DNA from: Membranipora membranacea
Lineage: Eukaryota; Bryozoa; Gymnolaemata; Cheilostomatida; Membraniporidae
Assembly: GCA_914767715.1 (NCBI GenBank)
Contig: OU612072.1
Coordinates: 24,180,001-24,244,000 of the forward strand
DNA length: 64,000 nucleotides
Direction of reading: 5' to 3'
Position numbers and translations under genes: made by a program. Below, piece after piece: positions 24,852 through 35,699 of the stretch (positions within the stretch are counted from its first letter, which is position 1; each line of letters begins with the position of its first letter). Below the pieces are notes generated by a model, which worked only from the letters and a program-made list of their open reading frames with translations, had not been told where the DNA came from and ran no database searches.

Positions 24852-24959
24852 ATCAAAACACAAACTTGGTATTGTATAATTTAACATAAGCGGATACTTA
24901 TATTCTTTTTTTTACTTTTACTTTTATATTTTTTTTTGACTTATATTATATTTTTCAAA

Positions 24960-27900
24960 ATGTCAAAAGCCTTCAAGAAATTCTGGAAACTTGTTACACC
25001 AGACAAGGAGAAGTCAAGGCAAAAGAATGGCACATACTCTAGTAGTAGCAGTGGCAATTTTCAAGAACAAGGAAGTACTGTCGTTCACATCCCAAAGGAA
25101 TTTTCAAAATTATCCCCAGAAAAACACAAAATGAAGCCCAGGAAAAAGATAAAGGAACCACAAATTAGCAGTTCCAACAGCAGCAGTGCTAAAGAGGATG
25201 GTGAAAATTGGGGAAAATCTAAACGGAAACTCCGCAAATCAACAGACAAAAAACAAAGATCTACTCACAAGGACACCATTGAACAGTCCTCGTCCTCCGA
25301 ATTTGAAAACTCTAACAGCTCTGATTCTTCAACAGAGTCGGAGGAATCTGTCTCAGACTACCTGCCAGTAATAGATACAACTGAGCCTAAGACTAAGAAA
25401 CAGCATACCAAAACTACTGCAAAGAAACTAGAATCAACATCTGGTGATCGCCAGAAGGAATCAAGCTCACAGAATAAAATTAGTCCTGATGCATCATCAA
25501 ACAAGATAAAGATCAGAGCGGAAATAACTCCAGGAGTAGCAAGAAAAATACGCTTTGAACCCACTCCAACAGTAATGGGTCAGTCATTAGCCACTTACCT
25601 CAATACCCCACTTACCAGTCAGGGAATTTATCATGACATAAGAGCAGAACTGATAAAAGCAAGAGAAGAAATGGATTTGTTACAGGAGAAAATTGGGGCT
25701 AGATATAGCAATATGCCCCTGACTAAACTAAAACTGAAACTACGGGAAAGTAATGAAAATCCGCAACAAGTTAACCCTTCAAGCTACTCAGAAGTCAAAA
25801 TAACTCCAAAATCAGGGAGAGACGCACCATCAAAGAAGAATAAGTTGAAAGATGACACGAATATGCAATATACTCAAACAATACCCACAGCTCCTTCACC
25901 GGATCACGATCTATATGAAAGTTATAGGCCAACCTCTGATGATCCTTATCCACGAAAGGCTAAGCCAGAACAAATGGATAAGCCTGAGCACATGGATGTC
26001 TCATCATCCGACTCAAATAATGATACTGCATTTATGACTTGTGCAGTAGATATGACTACAAGGCATAAATCACTCAATAAAACTCTGCACAAAACCGGAA
26101 TTACGGAACCCAATATTGGAACAGACCCTCATAAAGATACATATGGAGTCAGAGGAACCACGCAGCATGGTAATTACATACCTGTCTGTCATAGTAGCCC
26201 TATACCGGAATGTAAAGACAGGAAACAGATAGTAAGGCATACAGCTCCGGCTTCAGCACAGAATATGTCCGCTGTAATGATGCAGATGACACCAGCAGAG
26301 AGACGGTTATATCAGCATAAGCCGGGACAACTCCTGCAAAATAAAATAACTGTTGAAGTAAAAAGGAGTCCGAAGTCTGATTTTGCAGATTACAAGACAA
26401 CAAAACCTGAACCAGATGTTGAGGACCAAACTGAGGAATTTTTGCAATACATAGACCTTCGACGAAAACTTGCGGAGAATAATAAGAGAAGGATAAGAGA
26501 TAGAGTAAAACCACAAAATCAAACAGCAACTAATGGTGGACCTGGCAACTCCCCATCAGACAGTAGCTCATCAGAATCAGAAAAGGAGGACGGTACAAAT
26601 GGTACAGATGACCATCGCAGAGGGAATAATGATGACAAACGCCGTGATAAGAAAAATGGTAAAGATGGTCGCCACAGACGGGATGATGATGATGATGATG
26701 ACAATTGCCGTGATAAGAAAAATGGTAAAGATGGTCGCCGCAGACGGGATGATGATGATTATAATGATGACCGCCGTAGAAAGAAGGATGGTAAAGATAG
26801 CCACCGCAGATGGAATGATGATGATGACCGTCGTGGTAAAAGGGATGGTACAGATGACCGTTGTAGAAGGTGTGATGATGATGACTGCCGCAAAAGGCCT
26901 AGTGATGGAGATAACCGCCGCAGAAAGAAGGATCGTAAAGATGACCGTCCCAAACGGGGAGATGACAGAGACAGGAAAAGCCGAGATAATGGGAAAGGAG
27001 GAAGTGACAGTGACCCTGATCCTTCAGACTCAAGCAGCGACGAGTCCCAGTCAGATGATGACAATTTGGTTAGGAAAAGGAGACAGAAGGTAAAGGGAAC
27101 TAAAAGTAAGGAACACACTATTCGCTTCATTGGAATACACGGAAAAATACCAGATATCGGTAAGTTTTATAACTCATTTCAGGATTCATTGACTTTCACT
27201 GAATTTTTAGAAATTTTTGAATTGCAAAGCCATGGCCTGGGAATTCCCAAGTATCAGTGGGCTAGGTTAATAGCAACATATTTTAAGGATAGCGCATTAT
27301 TAGCGTATCAATCATTAATTAAGGACAAACCACGTATAGCAGATCATTATGATAAACTTGTAGCTAAACTGAGGAAAAAATTCAGCTCCAAAGGTGGTAT
27401 TATGAAGTCTACAGAGTTGTTTGCTAAAACCAAAGGAGCAGACAGCGTAGGCAAATTTTTCACTAGTATAACTAGCCTTGCAAAACAAGCTTTTCCAGAT
27501 ATAGCTGAAAACGCATTAGAAGAAATTATCATGTTCCAATTTATTCAAGGTCTAGACAGTCATACTAAGCGGCAAATCCTTAACGAAGGACATATCTCAT
27601 TGCAAGAGGCATTTAAAATGGCAGAGCGCATTAAAAATACAAGCGCTATACTTAATAATGATCCTGAATTACATAATACTCATGGTTATACAGATGAAAT
27701 TATGGCATCTCGTGATGAAAATTGGCTGCAATCATCGCCAAATCAATTAGAATTTTACTATCAAGATAGGTTGTATCAAAACCTAAGGCAAAATTGGCAG
27801 CCTCAATCAGTTACTAATAAAAGGCCGGGACAATATAATAGGAATTCAAACCGAAATAGGTTTAACCCACAACAGAATTGGACACAAAATAGACCCAACA

Positions 27901-29042
27901 TGGGTTGTGGAAATTTATACAGCGCTTGGACTAAACAAAACAGTATCAGCGAACCCAGTTATGATAATGAAATTAGCTACAATGCTAGGCCGCAATATAA
28001 GGCATATACTCAAAATTTTAATCATGCTGGGGCTCCATATGACCTTAATGGCCGTCAAAATTATAATCACAGAAATCAGTTTAATTGCAACTATCCCACT
28101 AGAAAAGTGAGATCAAATAGGCATTTACAAAATTATAGATCAAATCTTGAGACCACATTGAGGAATTACAGTCAACAAAACTCACCCCCAGGAAGTAACT
28201 TTAGAAGCCGCGAACACCAACATAGATCACAGGATTTAGTAGTAGACCATGATGTGTACCCTTGTGAGAAATATCCAACAGAAACCAGACATTTATTTGG
28301 CAAGATGAATTGTGATGAGGAAATCTTCTGGCCATCACAGATACCAAAACATGGATTTGCTGACGTCAACAAATCATCCATTGGATTATCCAGCGCCCGA
28401 ACCATTACTCAGCCTGTAGAAAGATATGAGGCAAAATTAGTCGAAATTGTCAGGCCAGAAAGTTATCATGAAACTCACGATATGACACCTAGTTTAGCGG
28501 AAATAAATGAACAGTGCATATCAGTGGACCTCGCTAAATCAATCACAGTTGGACCTGTTACACATAAAGCCACAGCCCAAACTATCAAACCAGTTGGAAT
28601 GCATGAACCTAATATAGGCACGCCTGACATTTATTTTGGTGATCAAGATGAGACGCCAATTGTTACTCAAGTTGAAGAGAAGTGTGGACTGGGAGGTACA
28701 ATAGATAGCCAACTTAAACAGAAAAATAAAAATAAAGCTCATGGATCTTTGTCAGACATGAAGGGTCTCAGCCAAAAATTACTGTTACTGTGTGCTGGGA
28801 TATTCACAAATAAGCCTACCAATGATCACAAACATACAAGTGCTCCATCGAATGAACCTTCATTCAAACAGACCAACTTTCAATCACCTTTTCAATTAAG
28901 ATATGAGAAACCGACACAATGTCATAAATATGTTGAGTCAAGTCGTTCTATCAAGGTCATAAGCATGATATTTTATCAACAGCACCCTTTTATGAAAGTT
29001 GAAGTAATATACTCATGTATGAATGTTGCCATATTAAATTAA
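24960..29042 (+). CDS. Gag-like polyprotein of the LTR element
   Basis: The ATG at 24960 (MSKAFKKFWKLVTPDKEKSR) follows a T-rich leader; the frame is open for 1360 codons to TAA. Residues 1-520 are Ser/Lys-rich and probably disordered. Residues about 545-680 are a tandem charged repeat (RDKKNGKDGR plus poly-Asp). Residues about 720-895 resemble a Ty3/gypsy-type capsid: FYNSFQDSLTFTEFLEIFEL, QWARLIATYFKDSALLAYQSL, HYDKLVAKLRKKFSSKGG and FIQGLDSHTKRQIL. After this comes an Asn/Gln/Tyr/Arg-rich stretch (about 930-1080) with NRNRFNPQQN-type runs that could bind RNA. No CCHC zinc knuckle and no DTG/DSG protease motif were seen. It presumably assembles particles that package the element RNA, with replication enzymes from a partner. 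It is larger than a usual gag, mainly because of the disordered head and tail. Confidence 0.8.
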   Translation: MSKAFKKFWKLVTPDKEKSRQKNGTYSSSSSGNFQEQGSTVVHIPKEFSKLSPEKHKMKPRKKIKEPQISSSNSSSAKEDGENWGKSKRKLRKSTDKKQRSTHKDTIEQSSSSEFENSNSSDSSTESEESVSDYLPVIDTTEPKTKKQHTKTTAKKLESTSGDRQKESSSQNKISPDASSNKIKIRAEITPGVARKIRFEPTPTVMGQSLATYLNTPLTSQGIYHDIRAELIKAREEMDLLQEKIGARYSNMPLTKLKLKLRESNENPQQVNPSSYSEVKITPKSGRDAPSKKNKLKDDTNMQYTQTIPTAPSPDHDLYESYRPTSDDPYPRKAKPEQMDKPEHMDVSSSDSNNDTAFMTCAVDMTTRHKSLNKTLHKTGITEPNIGTDPHKDTYGVRGTTQHGNYIPVCHSSPIPECKDRKQIVRHTAPASAQNMSAVMMQMTPAERRLYQHKPGQLLQNKITVEVKRSPKSDFADYKTTKPEPDVEDQTEEFLQYIDLRRKLAENNKRRIRDRVKPQNQTATNGGPGNSPSDSSSSESEKEDGTNGTDDHRRGNNDDKRRDKKNGKDGRHRRDDDDDDDNCRDKKNGKDGRRRRDDDDYNDDRRRKKDGKDSHRRWNDDDDRRGKRDGTDDRCRRCDDDDCRKRPSDGDNRRRKKDRKDDRPKRGDDRDRKSRDNGKGGSDSDPDPSDSSSDESQSDDDNLVRKRRQKVKGTKSKEHTIRFIGIHGKIPDIGKFYNSFQDSLTFTEFLEIFELQSHGLGIPKYQWARLIATYFKDSALLAYQSLIKDKPRIADHYDKLVAKLRKKFSSKGGIMKSTELFAKTKGADSVGKFFTSITSLAKQAFPDIAENALEEIIMFQFIQGLDSHTKRQILNEGHISLQEAFKMAERIKNTSAILNNDPELHNTHGYTDEIMASRDENWLQSSPNQLEFYYQDRLYQNLRQNWQPQSVTNKRPGQYNRNSNRNRFNPQQNWTQNRPNMGCGNLYSAWTKQNSISEPSYDNEISYNARPQYKAYTQNFNHAGAPYDLNGRQNYNHRNQFNCNYPTRKVRSNRHLQNYRSNLETTLRNYSQQNSPPGSNFRSREHQHRSQDLVVDHDVYPCEKYPTETRHLFGKMNCDEEIFWPSQIPKHGFADVNKSSIGLSSARTITQPVERYEAKLVEIVRPESYHETHDMTPSLAEINEQCISVDLAKSITVGPVTHKATAQTIKPVGMHEPNIGTPDIYFGDQDETPIVTQVEEKCGLGGTIDSQLKQKNKNKAHGSLSDMKGLSQKLLLLCAGIFTNKPTNDHKHTSAPSNEPSFKQTNFQSPFQLRYEKPTQCHKYVESSRSIKVISMIFYQQHPFMKVEVIYSCMNVAILN
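26590..26990 (+). repeat. In-frame tandem repeat within gag
   Basis: Imperfect units of about 45-66 bp carry GGTAAAGATGGTCGCC followed by GATGAT runs and are translated as alternating basic (RRDKKNGKDG) and acidic (DDDDDD) blocks. The reverse and +1 frames stay open only because of this repeat. Confidence 0.7.
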
Positions 29043-30158
29043 TTGGCAAGTACGAGGTAGGTACTATTTAAAAAGTAAAACAAAACTACAGTAAAATTAA
29101 TATTGTTATCAATCCCTATTATTATGCTCCTATAAATTTTGATAATATTGTTACAGGTATTTAGAAATTCTGCGTATTTCCAAAAAAAAAAAAAATATAG
29201 ATATTTGCGATAAAATATTGTAAGTTAAATTTATCACATCTAAATTAAAAACCGTGTGTGAATTTTGATTGATACAGTGTCCCTAATTTACCCCAACCTG
29301 CATAAAATTAAACCACTTTTGTACCATAATAATGGATTCCCCTTTTTGTTGATAGCTCATACTCTGCTGTTGATTTCCAGCATGGACTGAGAATTGTGAA
29401 AATTATACACAAAATAATTGATTGTAAGCGCGGAACTTTTGAGTAAAATTCAAATGAAACTAGTACTTACTTGGCTATCAAGCTAGTAATTTTGATAAAT
29501 CCGGGATAAGAATAGGTTGTCGTTTATGAAACAGAATAGACCATGCGCAGGCATGCTAATGATTGTATTTGATCGTTGCAACATAGATATCAAGCTCCTA
29601 ATTAAGAGTGCTCTTATGTAATAATTTGCCTGCACTATCATGTACCACAAGTTATTAACCAGCTAGCCACAATAAAAGCTTTCAATTAATGTACCTTCTG
29701 CTAATTAACTTCAAGCTCACTGCCAACGCTGAAATTGCAGTTAATATTATGATTCATTTTTAGAAAAGTTTGTAGTGACCGCTGCTTTTCAATTATAATG
29801 TAGAATCATCTTCTTTTTGCACAGGCTAACACAACTCTGATTTCGAGGGGTTATATCAAATTGATAGAACTTTATATTTCATTGCTTAATCATGGATTTA
29901 TATTTTAGGTCAGTTAGCATCCTGATGACATCACATTAAGATGATATTCAATGTTTACGGGAGAAACAGTACAGAAAACACACCTGTTCCATAGACCAGA
30001 CCTTATAGACACCAAGCATGCTGAAGGAAGATGGCAACTTACAAAACCGCACAATGGCAGCCAGCAATCACAGAAAATTGGAGACATACTATCTAACAGC
30101 TAGAGATGAGATAAATGTTTGAAAATCCGAGGTCGGATTTTTGGGCAAGACTGGGTAG
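29043..30158. other. Gag-to-3'LTR spacer with no pol
   Basis: About 1.1 kb of AT-rich sequence. I searched all frames by eye for reverse transcriptase (YxDD), integrase (HHCC, DDE) and protease motifs and found none. No strong purine tract precedes the 3' LTR; GGGCAAGACTGGGTAG at 30142-30158 is the nearest candidate. Confidence 0.6.
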
Positions 30159-32127
30159 TGCTGTCAGCACAGAAAAAAAGGAAAACAACTCTAAACACTG
30201 CCATTTTGAGTTACCGCAAATGCTCATATACCCAGCTAGAATTCAACACAGCAGGTATAAATAACATCCATGGTTAATGACAAATAGAGTATAAATTTTA
30301 CTTCAGCGCACCATCATTAATATAATTTACTACGGCAGAACAGCTTAACAAATACCAAAGCCTTGAATAAGTTGCCAATTAGCACGATGCTTAGTCATGA
30401 TAAGCGAAATCTTTATATATAGTTTATCGCCGAATATTTTATCTGAGGATGCTGAAACTTGGAAATCTAAATCAAACCATGGAATTCAACTACCTGAAAA
30501 TTACTTAAACCCGGAAGCCGATGGTATCTAGTGATACAGTCACATTTGAAAAAACGACTAAGCAAGCCCTATATGATTATAATAAATAGTGGCTGTTAGT
30601 AAGACGGAGAAAACTATAGGAAACTGGAAATTCCTGTTTCCTAAAGGAAGATGAGTCAAACGAATATTGCTAATCAATGGTGCAATCTGAGACTGAAATA
30701 AAGAACATTCTGGACTTCAGGAAGAAATCACCCCCCCCCCCCCTTCTTATTAACCAGTGAGAACAAAAGAGATGAGGCTACAATAACAGACGTCATAGAA
30801 CAGCAGTTAGCAACACGTGCCGCTATTGCAGACATGTTAGCAACACGTGCCGTCTTTGGAAAACTAATCAGAGGGTATATAAGGAGTAAAATGCGTCACA
30901 AAAAAAAAAAGACGATAACACACACACACACACACGACACACACATCAAGACCTTATACTTTGAATCATTTTTTTTCTACTCACATCTTAAAAGGATTTA
31001 TATTGGACATTAACTACTATTGGATATTATATTACTTATATTAACTACTATTGGATATTATAACTACCTTCTGGATATCCTACTACTGAAGAAAAGGCTA
31101 AAGGAAGGATTTTTTGGTAATTACTATCTTTATATTTTTTTACCATATTATATTTTGACATCTTAACATTATTGGAATTTTTAAAATACTTTCAGAAAAC
31201 AAACCAAATAGAATTATTTAACCTCATTTGACACCCGCTTGATATTCCAAATCAGTTATTTTAAACAACACCAAGTTTCAGGATTCAAGAGTCATTTATA
31301 AAATTAACCTTGCAAATACAAATCAGACACAAAATAGGAGTTGTATTACCTTGGAATAATCAAAGATAACTCCAATTATAAATCTACTGCGAAATTTGAA
31401 GCGACCTAAAGCTACTCTTGGTCCCAAAGGGAAGTGGATTGAAGTCTATAACAAATATCAAGTTATAAGGCCTGTGATTCTGATTAAACTGCCTAAGCTA
31501 CCTAATTGGGCTTCCAGGCACTATACAAAGATCAATTTTAGCGTTAAAGCTAGTAATCCATATAATACTTGAGACTGCAAGATATTTTGAAGTATAAAAA
31601 AAAACCTATCTTCTAAATAGCAGCCTCCCCCTTTTTTTACAAAATAACCGCACGCTCATATCCCAAAAAGGGTTATATAATTGCTTCGTGGTGCATGAAT
31701 ATTTTCAACTCCACTCGAGTTACTGCTAGGACAACCAAGGAGTTTCGGCAGTATATCGGCAGGAGCCACTCTTTAAAAAGGCTAGGAGCCAACTTCTCCG
31801 AAGTCCGAGAGGGGTCAGACTTAAAAACAATTCTAAGGGTTTCTCTAAACCGGGAACGGGGAGCCAGCTGTTCGTCACTTTTGAATTTTGTTAAGGTTAA
31901 TTTGTTACATTTTAAATTAACGTGCTACCGAAATTTTACACAGAATCTTAGTAAGTTGCAGTTATCTTCCATTATCAAGAAAGAAAGTTCAAAGAGAATA
32001 CAACTTCAATTATAATCAGAACTAGACAAATTACTTATTAAATTACGTGTTGGAACCTTGAATATTTTAAGCAACAGTATACGATTTTGGTATACTACTA
32101 CACTAGTACTAATTACCGTTCCTCACA
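30159..32127 (+). repeat. 3' LTR (1969 bp)
   Basis: Nearly identical to the 5' LTR. It lacks 97 bp after the ACACACATCAAG sequence (junction near 30949) and has about five scattered substitutions. It is followed by CTAC at 32128-32131. Confidence 0.9.
31695..32015 (+). CDS. 106-codon ORF inside the 3' LTR
   Basis: Encodes the same protein as the ORF at 24387-24707 in the 5' LTR. No known family. Confidence 0.3.
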   Translation: MNIFNSTRVTARTTKEFRQYIGRSHSLKRLGANFSEVREGSDLKTILRVSLNRERGASCSSLLNFVKVNLLHFKLTCYRNFTQNLSKLQLSSIIKKESSKRIQLQL

Positions 32128-32200
32128 CTACATGATATAATTTTTTTCATGATTAATGGGCCCTAGAACTCCATGCTCAAACATTCCTTTAAGTCATGCA

Positions 32201-32516
32201 TAGCCTGTCTTGACAAGCTTTGTTCGGTGGGGGGGGGGGGAGGGAACAAAGCTTGTCAACTCTTGCATGCTCGACTGTCAAGCAGCCATTAATAAATATT
32301 GTCTTCTCTTTCGATCGAGAAGATAACTCCTTCATCACACTAATCAATTTGTAGACATTCCTATACAAATTGATTAGTGAGATGAAGGAGTTATCTTCCC
32401 GATTGAAAGAGAAGACAATATTTAATATCGGCTGCTCGACAGTTGAGCATGCTAGAGTTGACAAGCTTTGTTCCCTCCCCCCCCCCCCACCGAACAAAGC
32501 TTGTCAAGACAGGCTA
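32201..32516. mobile_element. 316-bp foldback element, TAGCCTGTCTTGACAAG termini
   Basis: The arms of about 150 bp are complementary from TAGCCTGTCTTGACAAGC... to ...GCTTGTCAAGACAGGCTA, with a short centre near 32350-32360. Each arm contains a mononucleotide tract (G12 left, C13 right). There is no ORF of substance. AAGTCAT occurs just outside both ends (32191 and 32516), which may be a target duplication. Related ends are seen near 18072, 56549 and 61662. It sits 70 bp from the 3' LTR. Confidence 0.8.
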
Positions 32517-32519
32517 AGT

Positions 32520-34040
32520 CATACAGAGTCATAGGAGTGTGTACACTAAACTAATGAAGTTACAATCAATGTCTGTATTATTTATTGAATACAAGACAAT
32601 CAATGATAACAACGTCTCTATCTATGTACACAAATAAATAGGTGTGTGAGATGGCTGTGTACCTAGCAAGATAAAGGTATAAGAGGTGTGGTATCTTATG
32701 ATCTTGTTGTTGTCTGGATTACTTATTATGAGCACACCCATATAACTACCTAGTCCTAGGGCTAGGCCTACAAGTATAAAAAAATAATAATAATAGGAAA
32801 AGATAATAAATATATTGTTTTCAGTCAGGGTGGAAACTGGAGGGATTTATCGTTCTAAGACTCTAACTGACCTCAGTTGTTACCTAAGTCTTCTACTTAA
32901 TCCAGTCTTTGTTGTGAAGTCAAACAAATTGAGCTCCGATAACATTAATGCAGAGACTTGCATCCTGCTTGCATCAACCAAGTACCAAGTACAATTATCT
33001 AAAGGGTCTGTACCTCCCTGAACTATCTAATTGGTTCAATTTGGTCACATGGTAACTCTGATGTCATAAGGCGCCAAACCTTTCACATGCTCATTGCATG
33101 TAGCAGTTTCGCTTTCATATGGTAGCCTGCGTAATATATTACACACCTGCGATGTGTTAGGGTTGACTCTATGAGAGAAAGAGCTGAGTCCATTTGCAGA
33201 CGAAATTGATCTGTCCATTGTCAATAAGGATTTTCACTTAGAAGATAAAAATGATAATTCAAGAATCAGACTACGCTCAATTCAAGTGAAAACATGTTAT
33301 TTGAGCCTTGGCAGCCTGTAGCTGGAATGGGTGGAGGGAGGGGGCAGGGGCTAACTTTCAATGGTGTAAATATGACGAGAATATCCAAACATTTAATTCT
33401 ATCTTTTGTGGAGGAGTAAGTTTTAGCAGTAAGGCATATGGTCCAAGATGTGCTGATCACCTCATATGTTCAATGAAATCAAAATCACTTAATCAAGATA
33501 GCCAGTCACTGTAGGCATCAGTTCCACACGCTAGTCCCTGAGGACAGTCATCATCGTATAGACGCTCTAGTCAAATGATGGACAATTTTTTTTTGAGGGA
33601 AACACTATAACACAGAAAATTATTTTTCCTTGATGGCGACAAGAGATTTTTATGAAATCCACCAATTCCAATTTTACCAGTGTTCGCCAACTGTTTTATG
33701 TAATACCCCGCGGTATTTCAACAGTGGAATACAAATAAATCTTCGAATCTGTAATTTGTAATCTGAATCCTTTTGTTACAGGGAAATCCTATGCATTTTC
33801 ACCCCTCTCCACTTAACCGGCGTAGAAGGGATCTACAACAAAGCCAATTAGCCAAAACCACCACAACAGTCCGAAGTCCCAATAAGAGCATCAAATGGAC
33901 ACCGGAACTCTCTTTGAGATCTCGCTCCTAACACCACATACCAGTACCGAGTACATGTTATTGTCTAATAGACTTTTGCTGGCTTTTAAATGACAAACAC
34001 TATACAGACTATTTGTGAAAAGCTTCTTAACGTCATATCT
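32520..34040. other. Spacer, no gene recognised
   Basis: No exon was recognised. The short ORFs near 32815 and 33308 have no family features or convincing splice sites. Confidence 0.35.
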
Positions 34041-34048
34041 GATGATGC

Positions 34049-34188
34049 TGTAGCCAGGATCACCAGGTTGTAACCTGAGTTCCGAGGCTCTAGCCAGGCT
34101 TTCCTGGCTGCAGCCTTGGTTCAAAGGCTATGACCAGGGTTTGCTGACTGTAGCCAGGGTTCTTGAGTTGTAGCCAAGATGTCCGGGA
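34049..34188. repeat. Minisatellite, seven 20-bp units
   Basis: Seven consecutive 20-base units share the pattern TGTAGCCAGGGTTC plus six variable bases, with exact 20-base spacing. Their divergence suggests an old array. Confidence 0.75.
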
Positions 34189-34352
34189 TTGCTACTCTGC
34201 CTTACATTATAATCATGGAGTCAGGAGTTGTCTGATGGTTAAGGGTAAGGACTTGTGATTTTGATTTATGGCGCTGGCTATCATTTCTGATTCGGCACAG
34301 GCAAGCCCCTCACCCTAGATCCATAAATACAGGAGGTCTTTTTTGCACTTGA

Positions 34353-34414
34353 GATCACAGGGGACCAGATCGATACTCTGAAGGATCACAGGGGACCAGC
34401 TCAACACTCTGAAG
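34353..34414. repeat. 31-bp tandem duplication
   Basis: GATCACAGGGGACCAG followed by about 15 bases ending CTCTGAAG occurs twice in tandem. Confidence 0.7.
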
Positions 34415-35137
34415 GATTCAACCCTCAATTATCTGTTAAGGTAAGTAGCGTAAAACTGAGCTGCAAACATTGATACCAAAATTTAGTAAAACACTCTACA
34501 GCAAAGCTGATTGAGTAGATAAGAGCAACTGCTCTGCCGAATTTCTGATCTAAAGCTCTCTTCTCCTGTTAACAGGTTGAAATCAAATTTCATCAGTAGC
34601 CGTTTTGGGCAGCCTGTGATGTATATATATATCTCTGTATCAATAATCAAAGTCGACCATGCAACAAAATCTGACATGAAATGTATGGATGTATGGCCTT
34701 TGGCTCATCAAAAAATATGTTTGTGCATAGCGGCTGCTACTAGACTAAGCACTCCAGTAAAAATCTCAAGTTTTTGGCTACAATGTGACAGAAAAATTTT
34801 GTTGTGACAGATTTTAACTCACATGAACAACTCTGATTGGCAAGTGGCCAGATGAAGTGTTTGTTCATATCAACTGCCATCTAACAAAATCAAGCTAACA
34901 TTGTAGCATCAGATTCATCACATAGCATCGAGCGAGCAAGGAATGTCAGTTTCATTATTTGGCAGATTTTTTTGTAGGAAAAAGACATGAGCTCCACGTG
35001 TGATGTCTGCGTATCATTTTACCAAAAGTCAAAGTCAAACTTTGTGTCCCTCAAGCTGCTTGGGCAGGTTATGGTTGTTTCTAGCAAAGACAAATTATTT
35101 CAGAAAAATAATTGATCAAAGACAGACTCACCGAGAT

Positions 35138-35340
35138 GAAGTTTAATCCAACTTCCTGCATTCCGGTTGCTCCCTCTCACTGGTCTCGCTGCAGGCGTGA
35201 CCGCTGGTGTGACCAGCGGTGTGACCGGTGGAGCAACCGGTAGAGTGACCGGCGGCGTGACTGGCATCGTGCCCGGCGGCGTGACCAGCGGAGTGACTAG
35301 TGGTGTGATCAGCGGCTGCCCAGTGTGGTGACCAGTGACC
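35138..35340. mobile_element. Foldback element with expanded core
   Basis: The left end (GTTTAATCCAACTTCCTGCA then TTCCGGTTGCTCCC) matches the foldback family at 10246 and 51550. The usual loop is replaced by the 12-bp minisatellite at 35195-35314, and the right arm is lost or unrecognisable. Confidence 0.55.
35195..35314. repeat. 12-bp minisatellite, about ten units
   Basis: Units follow the pattern GNGTGACCRGYG, ten in a row. On the minus strand they would translate to a Thr-Pro-Xaa-Val tetrapeptide repeat, which I take as a by-product. Confidence 0.8.
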
Positions 35341-35589
35341 AATGTCAATATTTAGTGCCTGTCATAATTAACCTTGAATTCATCCTGAATCGATGAATAT
35401 TAACTTATTATTTACACCCAGTGGTGTTTTTAATTATTAGCCAATGATGTGACATCACATATCAGTGATATAGATGAGATATGTTACAATTGTCTAATAA
35501 CTAGAACTGATAAGATCAGAGACCACCGAAAAGGAGCAAAACTATTGGGCTCAGTTGGACAGATCAAGCTTAGTTCACTCATGGTTCAC

Positions 35590-35690
35590 GAGTGAACATA
35601 TATACGATTCATTTGTCTGTATTCAGAGTTGCTCCCCTGTCCATTGGAGGAAAAACAACTCCGAATTTAGGCAAACGGATCAATATTGAT
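35590..35690. mobile_element. Foldback element, GTTGCTCCC family
   Basis: ATTTGTCTGTATTCAGAGTTG then CTCCCC faces CAACTCCGAATTTAGGCAAA. Same arms as the copy at 10246-10333, with diverged sequence. Confidence 0.55.
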
Positions 35691-35699
35691 CTAGAGCAT

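Larger units (their letters stand above)
22753..32127 (+). mobile_element. Complete LTR retroelement, gag-only (non-autonomous)
   Basis: Direct repeats 22753-24819 and 30159-32127 begin TGCTGTCAGCAC and end CCTCACA, so they have TG...CA ends, and they are flanked by CTAC on both sides. The 5.3-kb interior holds one long ORF (gag-like) and about 1.1 kb of AT-rich sequence with no protease, reverse transcriptase, RNase H or integrase. Over roughly 2 kb the two LTRs differ by about five substitutions that I could see, one 97-bp deletion and a C-tract length change, which suggests recent insertion. The capsid-like region points to the Ty3/gypsy side, but without pol the class is uncertain. It is probably mobilised by an autonomous relative elsewhere. 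Confidence 0.9.

Noticed and set aside
26533-27093. 186-codon Met-rich ORF overlapping gag
   Set aside because: It is the +1 reading of the GATGAT/GGTAAAGATG array in gag. The low-complexity protein follows from the repeat, not from independent coding.
35100-35348. Thr-Pro-Val repeat protein on the minus strand
   Set aside because: The frame is created by a 12-bp minisatellite in a foldback. There is no start context, signal or flanking coding sequence.
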